Shown piece after piece: positions 1-12,186 of a stretch of 64,000 nucleotides of DNA; position 1 is the stretch's first letter; each line of letters opens with the position of its first letter. The position numbers and the translations under genes are program-made. Below the pieces are notes generated by a model, which did no database searches, had not been told where the DNA came from, and saw nothing but the letters and a program-made list of their open reading frames with translations. Origin of the DNA: Curtobacterium sp. VKM Ac-1393. Lineage in GTDB: Bacteria > Actinomycetota > Actinomycetes > Actinomycetales > Microbacteriaceae. The stretch is from positions 186,001-250,000 of the forward strand of contig NZ_JADKRW010000005.1 in the NCBI RefSeq assembly GCF_015350995.1. Reading direction: 5' to 3'.

Positions 1-371
1 CGCGGCAGCGACGGACGACGTCCGATGATCACCGGGTGGTCCAGCCGGAAGGTACGGTCACCGATCCGGATCGACGGCACGCGCGCCGTCGGCGCGGCAG
101 GGGCGGCCGGGAGGCCCGTGGCGACTCGCCCGGGCACGCTCGGCAGGACGGTGGTCCGGTCACGAGCACGGACGACCGTGTCCTCCGGGTCCATGGCCCC
201 GCCGGACCCGACGCCGTCCGTTCCGGGCGACTCTGGTCGAGGACGGAGCACGGTGTCGCCCAGCGGGTCGCCGGCGGGCTCGCCGTCCGCTGGACCGCGG
301 GGTCCACGGATGACGGTGTCCTCGATGTCGTCGTCGCGCAACCGGAGCCCTTCAGGTGTCGTCTCCACCAC
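1..371 (-). CDS. FHA-domain protein, 3' part cut by window edge
   Basis: Only the N-terminal part lies in the window; the gene runs off the left end. Translating the minus strand from about 371 gives a Pro/Gly/Asp-rich linker with three similar motifs (EDTVIR, GDTVLR, EDTVVRAR). It then gives SIRIGDRTFRLDHPVIIGRRPSLP at the edge, the usual opening strands of a forkhead-associated domain, which binds phosphothreonine. The DTVxR motifs resemble phosphothreonine sites that Ser/Thr kinases create in actinobacterial FHA proteins (family knowledge; the phosphorylation is inferred). The start is uncertain: two consecutive GTG codons lie at 371 and 368, with no clear ribosome site. The frame stays open upstream into the end of the preceding membrane protein gene. 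Confidence 0.6.
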   Translation of the reverse strand, partial: MVETTPEGLRLRDDDIEDTVIRGPRGPADGEPAGDPLGDTVLRPRPESPGTDGVGSGGAMDPEDTVVRARDRTTVLPSVPGRVATGLPAAPAAPTARVPSIRIGDRTFRLDHPVIIGRRPSLP

Positions 372-420
372 CGTAGACGATCCGGTCGACCCGCCACGGC
401 CCCACGGCGCACCGTGTCGC

Positions 421-993
421 TCACCCGGAGCACCGTTCCCAGGTCGGAGCGCTGCCCGCCAGCACCGACCGCAGGACGAGGCCGGCGAGGGGATCGTCGG
501 CGCGGGTCTCCAGGGCGTAGCGGGAACGGGTCTCGGCGCGGGCCGACGAGCCGAGGGCCCAGGCGCACCAGGCACCGAGGGCGAGCGCACCGGCCGCACC
601 CATCGCCCCGTCGACCATGCCGTCCTCCGCACGCCAGACCCGCCAGGCGTCGGCGCACCGGTCGCCCGCCGTGCGCACACGAGCGCGATCGGGTTCCGGT
701 CCGACCCCGAGCAGCGCCGGCGGCGTCGGGTCGGCGAACGGGTCGAACCCCTGGACGGACCGTGGATCGGGCAGGTCGCGCGCTGCCAGGAACGTGACGA
801 GGGCCAGGCGCGTGGTGAGTGCGCCGCAGGCCGTGACGATCGCGATCGCCCCGGTCTTGGGGCACGGACCCGTGCCGGGCGCGACGAGCGCGGCCGCAGC
901 TGCTGGCAGTGTGACCGCCGCCGCGATCTCGCGAGGGAAACGGACTGCGGTGCCGTCCGGAGAATGTGCCGTCGAGGGGATCATGCACGCCAT
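421..993 (-). CDS. small membrane protein of unknown function
   Basis: This encodes about 190 residues that I do not recognise. Hydrophobic stretches lie near residues 19-35 (EIAAAVTLPAAAAALV), 43-65 (GAIAIVTACGALTTRLALVTFLAA) and 125-142 (GAMGAAGALALGAWCAWALG), so two or three membrane segments are likely, separated by a Pro/Asp-rich loop. It lies just upstream of the FHA-domain gene on the same strand, and its stop codon comes about 50 bases before the likely FHA start, so the two probably form an operon. Small membrane proteins often pair with FHA proteins in actinobacteria (known), but I see no clear RDD motif. ATG 993 was taken as the start; ATG 984 is equally possible. Confidence 0.5.
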   Translation of the reverse strand: MACMIPSTAHSPDGTAVRFPREIAAAVTLPAAAAALVAPGTGPCPKTGAIAIVTACGALTTRLALVTFLAARDLPDPRSVQGFDPFADPTPPALLGVGPEPDRARVRTAGDRCADAWRVWRAEDGMVDGAMGAAGALALGAWCAWALGSSARAETRSRYALETRADDPLAGLVLRSVLAGSAPTWERCSG

Positions 994-1088
994 CGAAGCG
1001 TGATCCGGGCCTCCAGGCAGGCGCGGACCGACCACCTGTGGACAGCAGCGCCCCGACCCGACCTGTGGAGGACGGACCGGGGCGATGC

Positions 1089-1850
1089 TCAGGCGGTGAC
1101 GGGCGCCAGGCTCTCGGCGACGAGGTCCCAGCCGGAGTCGCTGCGTTCGACGACGACGCCGTGCGCGGCAGCCCAGTCGACCAGGTCGTCCATGGTCTCG
1201 ACGACCGCCCCGGTGCGCGCGAGCAGCGCGACCAGGCGACCCTTCGCCGTCTTGTTCCAGTGGTTGAGTGCACGCCGCCTGCCGGAGCCGTCGACGCTCA
1301 CGACGCGCGGGGCGACCGCCTCCGGAACCGGACCGAGCTGCCGGTACCCCTCGGAACGGAGGTCGAGCACGAGCCCGTCCGCCCGCTCGGCCAGTACGCG
1401 GGACGACACGGTCGGCCAGTGCGACGCCAGCCGGAGCGTGCCGAGTCGTGAATCGTGCGACAGGCGGTACGCCGGGATCGGGTCGCCAGCACCGATCGGT
1501 CCGAACATGGCCGACTGCACGACCACGTGGTCGTGCCACCACGAGCGGGTCGCGGCGTCCGCGGTCTGCGCGCCGAGGGGGTCGTAGAGCACGCCCGTGT
1601 AGCGCTCGATCGCAGGCATCGTGCCCGACGTGTCCAGCTCGAGGTTGCGGAACCGTTCGGCGATGGACTTCGGGCCGAGCTTGAGAGCCGTCCTGGCCGA
1701 GGACTCCTCGGAACTGACAAAGCGGGCCACGGTGATCACCGCGGCCCGCTCTTCGGCCAGTTCCGGGAACGAGAGTGCACGCAGATCGAGCGTGCGACTC
1801 GTGTCCCCGCCCTCCCGCTTCGTCTCCGAAGGCGGGAGCAGGACGGTCAG
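1089..1850 (-). CDS. yaaA: YaaA/DUF328 family peroxide-stress protein
   Basis: The minus-strand frame reads LTVLLPPSETKREGG at the N-terminus, the hallmark opening of the YaaA (DUF328/UPF0246) family. Internal family blocks are YTGVLYDPLG, RLGTLRLASHWP and a C-terminal HWNKTAKGRLVALL. Family members limit DNA and protein oxidation by lowering free iron during peroxide stress (known from E. coli). The length of about 253 residues is normal. No ATG, GTG or TTG precedes the conserved N-terminus in frame: the usable codons are CTG at 1859, 1850 or 1841, and the first in-frame GTG (1739) would delete the LLPPSE motif. CTG 1850 is my choice. The gene starts within a few bases of the atpC stop, so it is probably translated by coupling to the ATP synthase operon. 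Confidence 0.8.
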   Translation of the reverse strand: MTVLLPPSETKREGGDTSRTLDLRALSFPELAEERAAVITVARFVSSEESSARTALKLGPKSIAERFRNLELDTSGTMPAIERYTGVLYDPLGAQTADAATRSWWHDHVVVQSAMFGPIGAGDPIPAYRLSHDSRLGTLRLASHWPTVSSRVLAERADGLVLDLRSEGYRQLGPVPEAVAPRVVSVDGSGRRRALNHWNKTAKGRLVALLARTGAVVETMDDLVDWAAAHGVVVERSDSGWDLVAESLAPVTA

Positions 1851-1855
1851 TCCGG

Positions 1856-2119
1856 TCAGGACGCCAGCGCGGCCTGCCGCGCGACGATCGTCACCGTGTC
1901 GTGCTCGACCGACAGGAAGCCGTCCTCGGCGTCGACCGCGACGGTCGACCCATCGGCCCGCGTGATGCGGACCTGACCCTGCGCGAGGATCGCGAGCATC
2001 GGCTCGTGACCCGCGAGGATGCCGATCTGGCCCTCTGTCGTCCGTGCAACGACCATGGTGGTGTCGCCCGACCAGACCTCACGGTCGGCCGAGACGACGC
2101 TCACGCTGAGACCCGCCAT
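1856..2119 (-). CDS. atpC: F1Fo ATP synthase subunit epsilon
   Basis: The product is 87 residues and matches the N-terminal beta-sandwich of the epsilon subunit (LSVSVVSADREVWSGDTTMVV, EGQIGILAGHEPMLAIL, ITRADG). It belongs to the F1 central stalk, contacting gamma and the c-ring. The protein ends right after the beta domain (VTIVARQAALAS), so the C-terminal two-helix domain that inhibits ATPase activity in many bacteria is missing or reduced. This is seen in the sequence; short epsilons are known in some actinobacteria. It is the last atp gene of the operon, one base after the atpD stop. Confidence 0.95.
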   Translation of the reverse strand: MAGLSVSVVSADREVWSGDTTMVVARTTEGQIGILAGHEPMLAILAQGQVRITRADGSTVAVDAEDGFLSVEHDTVTIVARQAALAS

Positions 2120-2120
2120 G

Positions 2121-4525
<2,405 letters not shown>

Positions 4526-6154
4526 CTAGCGACGACCCTTGACGATCTGCTCCTGGTCGACGTCCTCGGCGTCTGCCGCGTCGAACTGCTCGGAGCCGAG
4601 GGTCTTGCCGTCGCTCGTCTGGAAGCTCTTCGTGAACTCGTCGATCTGCTTCTCCATCTCGGCGACGGTCTCGTCGCTGAGCTGGTTGGTCTCACGCAGC
4701 GTGGTGAGGACCTCGGAGTTGCGACGCAGGTGGTCGAGCAGCTCGGACTCGAAACGCAGCACGTCCGGCACCGGGACGGTGTCGAGCTTGCCGTTCGTAC
4801 CGGCCCAGATCGAGACGACCTGCTCCTCGACCGGGTACGGCGAGTACTGCGGCTGCTTGAGGAGCTCGGTCAGGCGGGCACCACGGTCCAGCTGACGGCG
4901 CGACGCCTGGTCGAGGTCGGACGCGAACATCGCGAACGCCTCGAGGGAGCGGTACTGCGCCAGCTCGAGCTTCAGCGTGCCGGAGACCTTCTTGATCGAC
5001 TTCACCTGCGCGTCACCACCGACGCGGGACACCGAGATGCCCACGTCGACGGCCGGACGCTGGTTCGCGTTGAAGAGGTCCGACTGCAGGAAGATCTGGC
5101 CGTCGGTGATGGAGATGACGTTGGTCGGGATGTACGCCGAGACGTCGTTCGCCTTGGTCTCGATGATCGGGAGACCCGTCATCGAGCCGGCGCCGAGCTC
5201 GTCGGACAACTTCGCGCAACGCTCCAGCAGACGGGAGTGCAGGTAGAAGACGTCACCCGGGTACGCCTCGCGCCCCGGCGGACGACGCAGGAGGAGCGAC
5301 ACGGCACGGTAGGCCTCGGCCTGCTTCGACAGGTCGTCGAAGATGATGAGGACGTGCTTGCCGGAGTACATCCAGTGCTGGCCGATGGCCGAGCCGGTGT
5401 ACGGGGCGAGGTACTTGAAGCCGGCCGGGTCGGACGCGGGAGCGGCGACGATGGTGGTGTACTCCATCGCACCGGCGTCCTCGAGCGCACCCTTGACGGA
5501 GGCGATCGTGGAGCCCTTCTGGCCGATGGCGACGTAGATGCAGCGGACCTGCTTCTCCTCGTCGCCCGACTCCCAGTTGGCCTTCTGGTTGATGATCGTG
5601 TCGATCGCGATGGCCGTCTTGCCGGTCTGGCGGTCGCCGATGATCAGCTGACGCTGACCACGGCCGACGGGGATCATCGCGTCGATCGCCTTGATGCCGG
5701 TCTGCAGCGGCTGGTGGACCGACTTGCGGGCCATGACGCCGGGAGCCTGGAGCTCGAGGGCACGACGCCCTTCGGCTGCGATCTCGCCGAGACCGTCGAT
5801 CGGGGCGCCGAGCGGGTCGACGACGCGACCGAGGAAGGCGTCGCCGACGGGGGCGGAGAGGACCTCACCCGTGCGGGTGACCTCCATGCCCTCTTCGATG
5901 CCGGCGAACTCGCCGAGCACGATGGCGCCGATCGAGTCTTCATCGAGGTTCTGCGCGAGGCCGAGCGTGCCGTCCGCGAAGCGGATGAGCTCGTTCGCCA
6001 TGACGCCGGGGAGACCCTCGACGTGGGCGATGCCGTCACCGGCGTCGGTGACGTGCCCGACCTCGGCCGTGGAGGCCTTCGTCGGCTCGTAGTTCGAGAC
6101 GAAGTCCTTCAGGGCATCACGGATCTCATCGGGGCTGATGGTGATGTCTGCCAT
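4526..6154 (-). CDS. atpA: F1Fo ATP synthase subunit alpha
   Basis: This 542-residue regulatory nucleotide-binding subunit has Walker A GDRQTGKT (about residue 170), the alpha-specific [20 protein letters not shown] block and the [29 protein letters not shown] signature. A charged C-terminal tail ([20 protein letters not shown]) is somewhat longer than in E. coli, as is common in high-GC Gram-positives. It is preceded by atpH with a 108-base gap that contains a ribosome site and otherwise nothing notable. Confidence 0.98.
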   Translation of the reverse strand: MADITISPDEIRDALKDFVSNYEPTKASTAEVGHVTDAGDGIAHVEGLPGVMANELIRFADGTLGLAQNLDEDSIGAIVLGEFAGIEEGMEVTRTGEVLSAPVGDAFLGRVVDPLGAPIDGLGEIAAEGRRALELQAPGVMARKSVHQPLQTGIKAIDAMIPVGRGQRQLIIGDRQTGKTAIAIDTIINQKANWESGDEEKQVRCIYVAIGQKGSTIASVKGALEDAGAMEYTTIVAAPASDPAGFKYLAPYTGSAIGQHWMYSGKHVLIIFDDLSKQAEAYRAVSLLLRRPPGREAYPGDVFYLHSRLLERCAKLSDELGAGSMTGLPIIETKANDVSAYIPTNVISITDGQIFLQSDLFNANQRPAVDVGISVSRVGGDAQVKSIKKVSGTLKLELAQYRSLEAFAMFASDLDQASRRQLDRGARLTELLKQPQYSPYPVEEQVVSIWAGTNGKLDTVPVPDVLRFESELLDHLRRNSEVLTTLRETNQLSDETVAEMEKQIDEFTKSFQTSDGKTLGSEQFDAADAEDVDQEQIVKGRR

Positions 6155-6262
6155 GGGATTTTCCTTGTGGTTTTCCGGGGCCCTTCGGCTCCGAGAGGGT
6201 GACGCTGCCGGACACGGCAGTTCCCGTTGTGGACTTGGGGAGGAGCGGCTTCGACCGTACGC

Positions 6263-7057
6263 CTAGCCGGCGAGCTGGAGCCGGAGCTCCGAGAGTCGCG
6301 TGGACACGGTGCCGTCGATGACGTCGCCGCCGATCTGCACCCGGACCCCGCCGACGACCGTGGGGTCGACGACCTGGTTGATGCTGATGTCCTTGCCGTA
6401 CCGCTCGGACAGACCGCGCGTGACGCGAGCCGACTGGGCGATGGTCAGGGGCGTCGCCGTGACGACGGTCGCGACGAGCTTGCCGGCCTGCTCCGCCACG
6501 ATGCGCGAAGCATCGCGGACGATCTCACCGATGCGGCGGCCGCGAGGCTGCTGCACCATGGCCGACACGATCGTGATCGTCTGCTCGGATGCCTTGGCAC
6601 CGAGGAGCCGCTCGACGAGTGCGCCCTTCTGCTGAGCGCTGCCGAGCTTCGTGCCGAGCGCCAACTCGAGGCCGGCGTCCGAACGGACAGCGGTCTCGAA
6701 GGCGAACAGCTCCGACTCGATCGACGAGTCCGGACCCGCGGTTGCGGCGACGGCGCGGATGCCCGCGTCCTCGATGCCGGCGAGCAGGTCCTGCTGCGAG
6801 GACCAGCGCGAGCCGGCCACCGCCGTCAGGACCGCACGCGTCGCGTCCGACTGGCTGGCGAAGACGCGGTCGATGAGGACCTTCTTGCCGACCGCATCGG
6901 CCGTGGGGTCGGACAGCAGCCCGAGCAGCTGCGGCGCACCGGCGATCGCACGCCCGGAGGCGAGGATCTCGGCACCCGCGGCCAGGTCGGCGCTCGAACC
7001 GAGGTCCGAGAGCACCGCCCTGGTGGACGCGAGTGCTTCTCTGGTAGCGCTGCGCAT
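6263..7057 (-). CDS. atpH: F1Fo ATP synthase subunit delta
   Basis: The 264-residue product matches the peripheral-stalk delta subunit: an N-terminal helical bundle (ATREALASTRAVLSDLGSSADLAAGAEIL) and the conserved C-terminal OSCP block (VVTATPLTIAQSARVTRGLSERYGKDISINQVVDPTVVGGVRVQIGGDVIDGTVSTRLSEL). It links F1 to the b-subunit stalk. At 264 residues it is longer than the 177 of E. coli but normal for Actinobacteria. The ATG at 7057 comes two bases after the atpF stop. Confidence 0.96.
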   Translation of the reverse strand: MRSATREALASTRAVLSDLGSSADLAAGAEILASGRAIAGAPQLLGLLSDPTADAVGKKVLIDRVFASQSDATRAVLTAVAGSRWSSQQDLLAGIEDAGIRAVAATAGPDSSIESELFAFETAVRSDAGLELALGTKLGSAQQKGALVERLLGAKASEQTITIVSAMVQQPRGRRIGEIVRDASRIVAEQAGKLVATVVTATPLTIAQSARVTRGLSERYGKDISINQVVDPTVVGGVRVQIGGDVIDGTVSTRLSELRLQLAG

Positions 7058-7059
7058 GC

Positions 7060-7614
7060 TCAGTGCTCCCCCGTCTTCGTGGCCTGCGAGGCCTCGAGGT
7101 CGGCGAGGAAGCGGTCGACCACTGCGGTCGACTTGGCGTCGTCCTTGAGCGACTCGCCGATCACGCCGGCGGCGAGGTCGAGGGCGAGGGTGCCCACCTC
7201 AGACCGGAGGGACTGGACGGCGCTCTGACGCTCGGCCTCGATCTGCGCCTGGGCGTTGGCCGTGATGCGTGCCGCGTCGGCCGCTGCCTGCTCGCGGACC
7301 TCGTTGCCGATCGCCGTGGCGTCGGCGCGGGCCTGCTCACGGATGCGGGACGCCTCGGAGCGGGCGTCGGCGAGCTGCTTGTTGTACTCGTCGAGCGCAG
7401 CAGCGGCCTGCTCCTGAGCAGCCTCTGCCTTCTTGATGCCACCCTCGATGGCCTCAGTGCGCTCATCGAGCATCTTCGTGATGCGCGGCGTGACGACGAG
7501 CCACATCACCAGGAAGATGATGACGAAGGCCACCGCGGACCACACGATGTCGTACACCGGCGGAATGAGGGGGTTGTGCGTCTCCTCCGCCGCGATGATG
7601 AGTGCGTTGTGCAT
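7060..7614 (-). CDS. atpF: F1Fo ATP synthase subunit b
   Basis: This 184-residue peripheral-stalk subunit has one N-terminal membrane helix (VYDIVWSAVAFVIIFLVMWLVVTPRI, about residues 20-45). A long charged coiled coil follows, with the usual Ala/Glu/Arg pattern (EAAQEQAAAALDEYNKQLADARSEASRIREQARADATAIGNEVREQAAADAARITANA). The C-terminus (GTLALDLAAGVIGESLKDD) is the delta-binding end. It lies nine bases downstream of atpE. Confidence 0.97.
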   Translation of the reverse strand: MHNALIIAAEETHNPLIPPVYDIVWSAVAFVIIFLVMWLVVTPRITKMLDERTEAIEGGIKKAEAAQEQAAAALDEYNKQLADARSEASRIREQARADATAIGNEVREQAAADAARITANAQAQIEAERQSAVQSLRSEVGTLALDLAAGVIGESLKDDAKSTAVVDRFLADLEASQATKTGEH

Positions 7615-7623
7615 CGAGGAACC

Positions 7624-8782
<1,159 letters not shown>

Positions 8783-8889
8783 ATCATGGCACGCGATGGT
8801 GGACGTTGTGGAGGCTTGCCCGCTCCGAGCGAAAGGCTCCGGTGGCGGACTCCGAGAAGCCTATCAGGTGCGAGAGGCTTCCCGGCTTC

Positions 8890-9381
8890 TCAGTTGTGGG
8901 GGGTCGGGTTCCCAGCGTCCGCGGAGCCGTCGATCCCGTCGCCGGGCAGCTGCACGCCGATCGGGATGCGCGCCTTCGCCACCGCGACGACGTCGATGAC
9001 CAGGGACCCGACGACCCCCGCGATGATCACGATCGCGAGCACCGGGAAGTCCACCCAGGTGCGGTCCTTCAGCGCCACGAGCAGCACGATGAACACGATG
9101 AACTTGAGCAGCCACGTGCCCATCACGATGCCGAAGAACGCACCCGAGATCATCTGGCCCTTCGACACGCGCAGCGCCACGAGGACGCTGACCGCGGTGA
9201 GCCCGAGGAACACCACGCTGAGCACGGCGCCGAGCAGCCCGCCGACGAGGCCGGGAGTGTCGGCGACGAGCAGCCCCACGACTCCCCCGACGATCGCCAG
9301 GGCGACGGCGAGCACGGCACCCCAGGTGATGATGCGGCGGAACACCGGCCGGACGTGGTCGAGCGCGTTCGGTGCGGTCAC
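8890..9381 (-). CDS. AtpI-like membrane protein of the ATP synthase operon
   Basis: The 163-residue product has four hydrophobic helices (IITWGAVLAVALAIVGGVVGLLVA; GLVGGLLGAVLSVVFLGLTAVSVLVAL; MISGAFFGIVMGTWLLKFIVFIVLLVAL; FPVLAIVIIAGVVGSLVIDVVAVAKA). It occupies the position of the i/atpI gene (Rv1303-like) upstream of atpB. AtpI-type proteins help c-ring assembly or Mg2+ handling (family knowledge). The GTG at 9381 overlaps the wecA-like stop by four bases (GTGA), which fixes the start and implies translational coupling. I did not assign atpI because the sequence is poorly conserved. Confidence 0.8.
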   Translation of the reverse strand: MTAPNALDHVRPVFRRIITWGAVLAVALAIVGGVVGLLVADTPGLVGGLLGAVLSVVFLGLTAVSVLVALRVSKGQMISGAFFGIVMGTWLLKFIVFIVLLVALKDRTWVDFPVLAIVIIAGVVGSLVIDVVAVAKARIPIGVQLPGDGIDGSADAGNPTPHN

Positions 9382-10604
9382 GTGATGTCTCCTGGGATCG
9401 TGCGGTCGTTGGCGGCCCGGTCGAGCGGGTCGAGGCTGGCGTCCACCACGGCGGCGGAACGGTTGGCGGTCTGGGCGGCGATCTCGGTGCGTTTCCGCCC
9501 GAGCGGCGCGAACGTGGCGACGGCGCACACGGTGAAGCCGACGGCGACGAACGCCACGACCCAGTACCAGTCCACGAAGAGGAACAACAGGCACCCGAAG
9601 GCGACCGTGGCGGTCCACGCGTAGAAGATCAGCACGGCGTGGAAGTGCGAGTGCCCCATGTCGAGCAGCCGGTGGTGCAGGTGCTTGCGGTCGGCCGAGA
9701 ACGGTGACTTGCCGGCGCTGAGCCGCCGGGTGACCGCGAGCCCGAAGTCCAGGATCGGCACGATCAGGATCGCGAAGGGCAGCAGGATCGGGATGAACGC
9801 CGGCAGCAGCGCCTGGCGTGTCTGCACCGCTGCGGGGTCGATGTTGCCCGTGACCGACACGGCGCTGGTGGCCATCAGGAAGCCGACGAGCAAGGCCCCC
9901 GCGTCGCCCATGAACAGCTTCGCGGGGTGCCAGTTCAGGATGAGGAACCCGAAGCAGGATCCGACGAGCACCGCCGTCAGCAGTGACGGCAGGTTGAAGA
10001 AGAACTCGGTCTGCACGACCACGCGGTTGATGAAGAAGGTGTACAGGAAGAACACCCCACCGGCGATGATCGCGACCCCGGCGACCAGGCCGTCGAGTCC
10101 GTCGATGAAGTTCACCGCGTTCATCACGAGCACCACCGCCAGCACCGTGAAGATCAGGCTCATGTACGACGAGCCGACCCCCAGCGTGTTGCCGATCGGC
10201 AGCGACACGATCGCGACGCCCTGCCAGGCGAGGATGCCCGCGGCGATGATCTGCCCCGCGAGCTTCGTCATCCAGTCGAGGTCCCAGATGTCGTCAGCAA
10301 CGCCGAGCACCACGATGATCGTCGCGCCCCCGAGCACCGCAAGCACGCGACCCGGTTCGGAGAACACCAGCCGGAAGTAGTCGGTCCCCGCGATCGACGG
10401 GAACAGGAACCAGGCCGCCAGCAGCGAGACGATCACGCCGATGTACATCGCGATCCCACCGAGGCGCGGTGTCGGCGTGCGGTGCACATCGCGTTCGCGG
10501 ACCTGCGGGTACCACTTGTACTTCAGCCCGAGCTTCCACACGAGCACGCTGACCAGGAAGCTCACGACCGCCGCGATCGCCCCCGCCAGCAGGTAGTACT
10601 TCAT
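9378..10604 (-). CDS. wecA: undecaprenyl-phosphate GlcNAc-1-phosphate transferase (WecA/TagO family)
   Basis: This 408-residue multi-pass membrane enzyme transfers a sugar-1-phosphate from a UDP-sugar to polyprenyl phosphate, the first lipid step of a cell-wall glycan or linker. Motifs seen are the N-terminal TPRLGGIAMYIGV, the catalytic NAVNFIDGLDGLVAGV (Asp-Asp-type), KLFMGDAGALLVGFL and the loop KHLHHRLLDMGHSH. In Actinobacteria the ortholog at this site (rfe/wecA) feeds arabinogalactan or teichoic-type polymers; the exact polymer here is unknown. It overlaps the genes on both sides by four bases, so it is coupled between the TsaC-type gene and atpI-like gene. Confidence 0.93.
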   Translation of the reverse strand: MKYYLLAGAIAAVVSFLVSVLVWKLGLKYKWYPQVRERDVHRTPTPRLGGIAMYIGVIVSLLAAWFLFPSIAGTDYFRLVFSEPGRVLAVLGGATIIVVLGVADDIWDLDWMTKLAGQIIAAGILAWQGVAIVSLPIGNTLGVGSSYMSLIFTVLAVVLVMNAVNFIDGLDGLVAGVAIIAGGVFFLYTFFINRVVVQTEFFFNLPSLLTAVLVGSCFGFLILNWHPAKLFMGDAGALLVGFLMATSAVSVTGNIDPAAVQTRQALLPAFIPILLPFAILIVPILDFGLAVTRRLSAGKSPFSADRKHLHHRLLDMGHSHFHAVLIFYAWTATVAFGCLLFLFVDWYWVVAFVAVGFTVCAVATFAPLGRKRTEIAAQTANRSAAVVDASLDPLDRAANDRTIPGDIT

Positions 10605-11275
10605 CCGACGAGGTCGGCTCCGACGACCCGGGTGATCTCGTCGTCGGAGATCACCCCGTGCCGGACGATGCGGAGCTTCCCGCCGTCCGACAGCCCCGTC
10701 GCGTCGACGATCGTCGACCCGGTCGAGGCTTCGAAGCCCTCGTGCTGGCCGATCGCGCCACCGTCGAGGTACACGGCGACGCTGTCCCCGAGCATCCGCT
10801 CGGCGGCGTCGACGTCCATCGCGGCCGGGTCACCGGTCGAGTTCGCGGACGACACCGCGAGCGGACCGACTTCTTGCAGGAGCTCGAGCGCGATCCGCGA
10901 GTCCGGCATCCGCAGGGCGACCGTGCCTCGCGTCTCGCCGAGGTCCCAGTCGAGCGACGGCTGCGCGCGCAGGATCACGGTCAGGCCGCCGGGCCAGAAC
11001 TCGGCGACGAGGTCGCGCACCTGCTGCGGCACGTCGCTCGCGAGCGCGTCGAGCGTCGGCGGGCCGGGGATGAGCACCGGCGGCGGCGACTGCCGCGTCC
11101 GGCCCTTCGCGTCGAGCAGCCGCTGGACGGCGGCCGCGTTGAAGGCGTCCGCGGCGAGGCCGTAGACGGTGTCGGTGGGGACGACGACGAGGTCTCCGCG
11201 CCCGAGGGCGGCACGTGCGAGCCGCATCCCGGTCAGGAGCCCGTCGGAGTCGGTGCAGTCGTATCGGGATGCCAT
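10601..11275 (-). CDS. threonylcarbamoyl-AMP synthase (Sua5/YciO/YrdC family)
   Basis: This 224-residue protein makes threonylcarbamoyl-AMP from threonine, bicarbonate and ATP for the t6A37 modification of ANN-decoding tRNAs. The YrdC fold is shown by LVVVPTDTVYGLAADAFN, LDAKGRTRQSPPPVLI, VAEFWPGGLTVILRA, VALRMPDSRIA and GPLAVSSANSTGDPA. It lacks the extra C-terminal Sua5 domain, so it is nearer to TsaC length. It couples to wecA by a four-base overlap. The product supports accurate decoding, next to prmC/prfA, which act in translation termination. Confidence 0.93.
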   Translation of the reverse strand: MASRYDCTDSDGLLTGMRLARAALGRGDLVVVPTDTVYGLAADAFNAAAVQRLLDAKGRTRQSPPPVLIPGPPTLDALASDVPQQVRDLVAEFWPGGLTVILRAQPSLDWDLGETRGTVALRMPDSRIALELLQEVGPLAVSSANSTGDPAAMDVDAAERMLGDSVAVYLDGGAIGQHEGFEASTGSTIVDATGLSDGGKLRIVRHGVISDDEITRVVGADLVG

Positions 11276-11312
11276 GACTCAACGATGATAGTGCGACACA
11301 ATGGAGGACATC

Positions 11313-11963
11313 GTGAACGAGACCTCTTCGCCCCGCCTCCTGTTCCTCTTCGACATGGACGACGTCCTCGTCCGCTACGACTGGCAGGTGCGGATGGCCG
11401 CACTCTCCGAGTTCACCGGACACGAGTTCGAGGAGCTCCGTCGCCGTTGGTGGGACTGCGGCCACGAGATGCGTGCCGAGGCCGGTGACTTCGCCGACGG
11501 CGACGAGTACCTCGCCGCGTTCGAGCGGGCGATGGAGTGCGATGTCCCCGAGGCCGAGTGGGCCCGGATCCGCGGCTCCGCGATGACCGAACTGCCCGAG
11601 CGCATCGAGGCCGTCCGGATCGCCAGCGAGCACGGGCGTGTCGGCCTGCTCACCAACAACGGACCGCTGGCGGGTCGCTGGATCCACCAGTGGGCGCCGT
11701 CCCTGCCGGCGCTGTTCGGCGAGCACCTCGACACGTCGAGCAACTTCGGCGCCCGCAAGCCCGAGCCCGAGGTCTTCGTCCGCGCGCTCGAGCACCACGG
11801 CGTGCCCGCTGAGCGCACGTTCTTCGCCGACGACATGCCGGAGAACATCGCGGGAGCGCGGAGCGTCGGCATCCACGCCGTCCTGGTCGAGCGCGACACC
11901 GACCTGCGCGAGCACGTCCGCGCCTTCGTCGCGCAGCAGCGCGAGGCCTCCCCCGTCGCCTGA
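11313..11963 (+). CDS. HAD-superfamily hydrolase
   Basis: This 216-residue HAD phosphatase carries the nucleophile motif LFLFDMDDVLVRYDW (DxDxV), motif II in LLTNNG, the lysine of RKPEPEVFVRAL and motif III FFADDMPENIAGARSVGI. Such enzymes dephosphorylate small phosphometabolites; the substrate is unknown. The start is GTG 11313, because GGAGG lies five bases upstream; the earlier ATG 11301 is itself part of that ribosome site. It is the only plus-strand gene in the first 24 kb and splits the usual prmC/sua5 neighbours. A repeat array follows its stop, so the pair may have been inserted together (inference). Confidence 0.88.
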   Translation: MNETSSPRLLFLFDMDDVLVRYDWQVRMAALSEFTGHEFEELRRRWWDCGHEMRAEAGDFADGDEYLAAFERAMECDVPEAEWARIRGSAMTELPERIEAVRIASEHGRVGLLTNNGPLAGRWIHQWAPSLPALFGEHLDTSSNFGARKPEPEVFVRALEHHGVPAERTFFADDMPENIAGARSVGIHAVLVERDTDLREHVRAFVAQQREASPVA

Positions 11964-12186
11964 CGAGCGCTGGCACGCCGGCGTCGAGCGTTCGGGGCCC
12001 TCGCAAGACGCCGGCGTCATGCGTTCATCTGCATCGCAAGACGCCGGCGTCTTCACGAGACACCGGCCAGTTGCCGACACGCCGCCACTTACCGCGGCGT
12101 CTCGCGCACTCGGCGGCGTCGCACCGACACGACGGCGTCTCACCACCGCGCGCACCTGCCGACCGGGAGGCCCGGGGTGCGTCCGC
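11964..12186. repeat. intergenic palindrome array between convergent HAD and prmC genes
   Basis: This 223-base gap has no plausible gene. It starts with three copies of an about 33-base unit centred on the palindrome GACGCCGGCGTC. The cores are at 11975-11985 (lacking the first G), 12007-12018 and 12040-12051; the second and third are preceded by TCGCAA. Further GGCGTC-containing variants follow to about 12145, and a single arm of the GGGAGGCCCG repeat lies at 12161-12175. It lies between two convergent gene ends, where bidirectional terminators or repeat insertion are tolerated. No U-tract is seen. Confidence 0.75.

Noticed and set aside
4526-6154. Plus-strand open frame (3782-6202) opposite atpA and atpG
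   Set aside because: Both minus-strand genes are unmistakable F1 subunits; the opposite frame is composition-driven.
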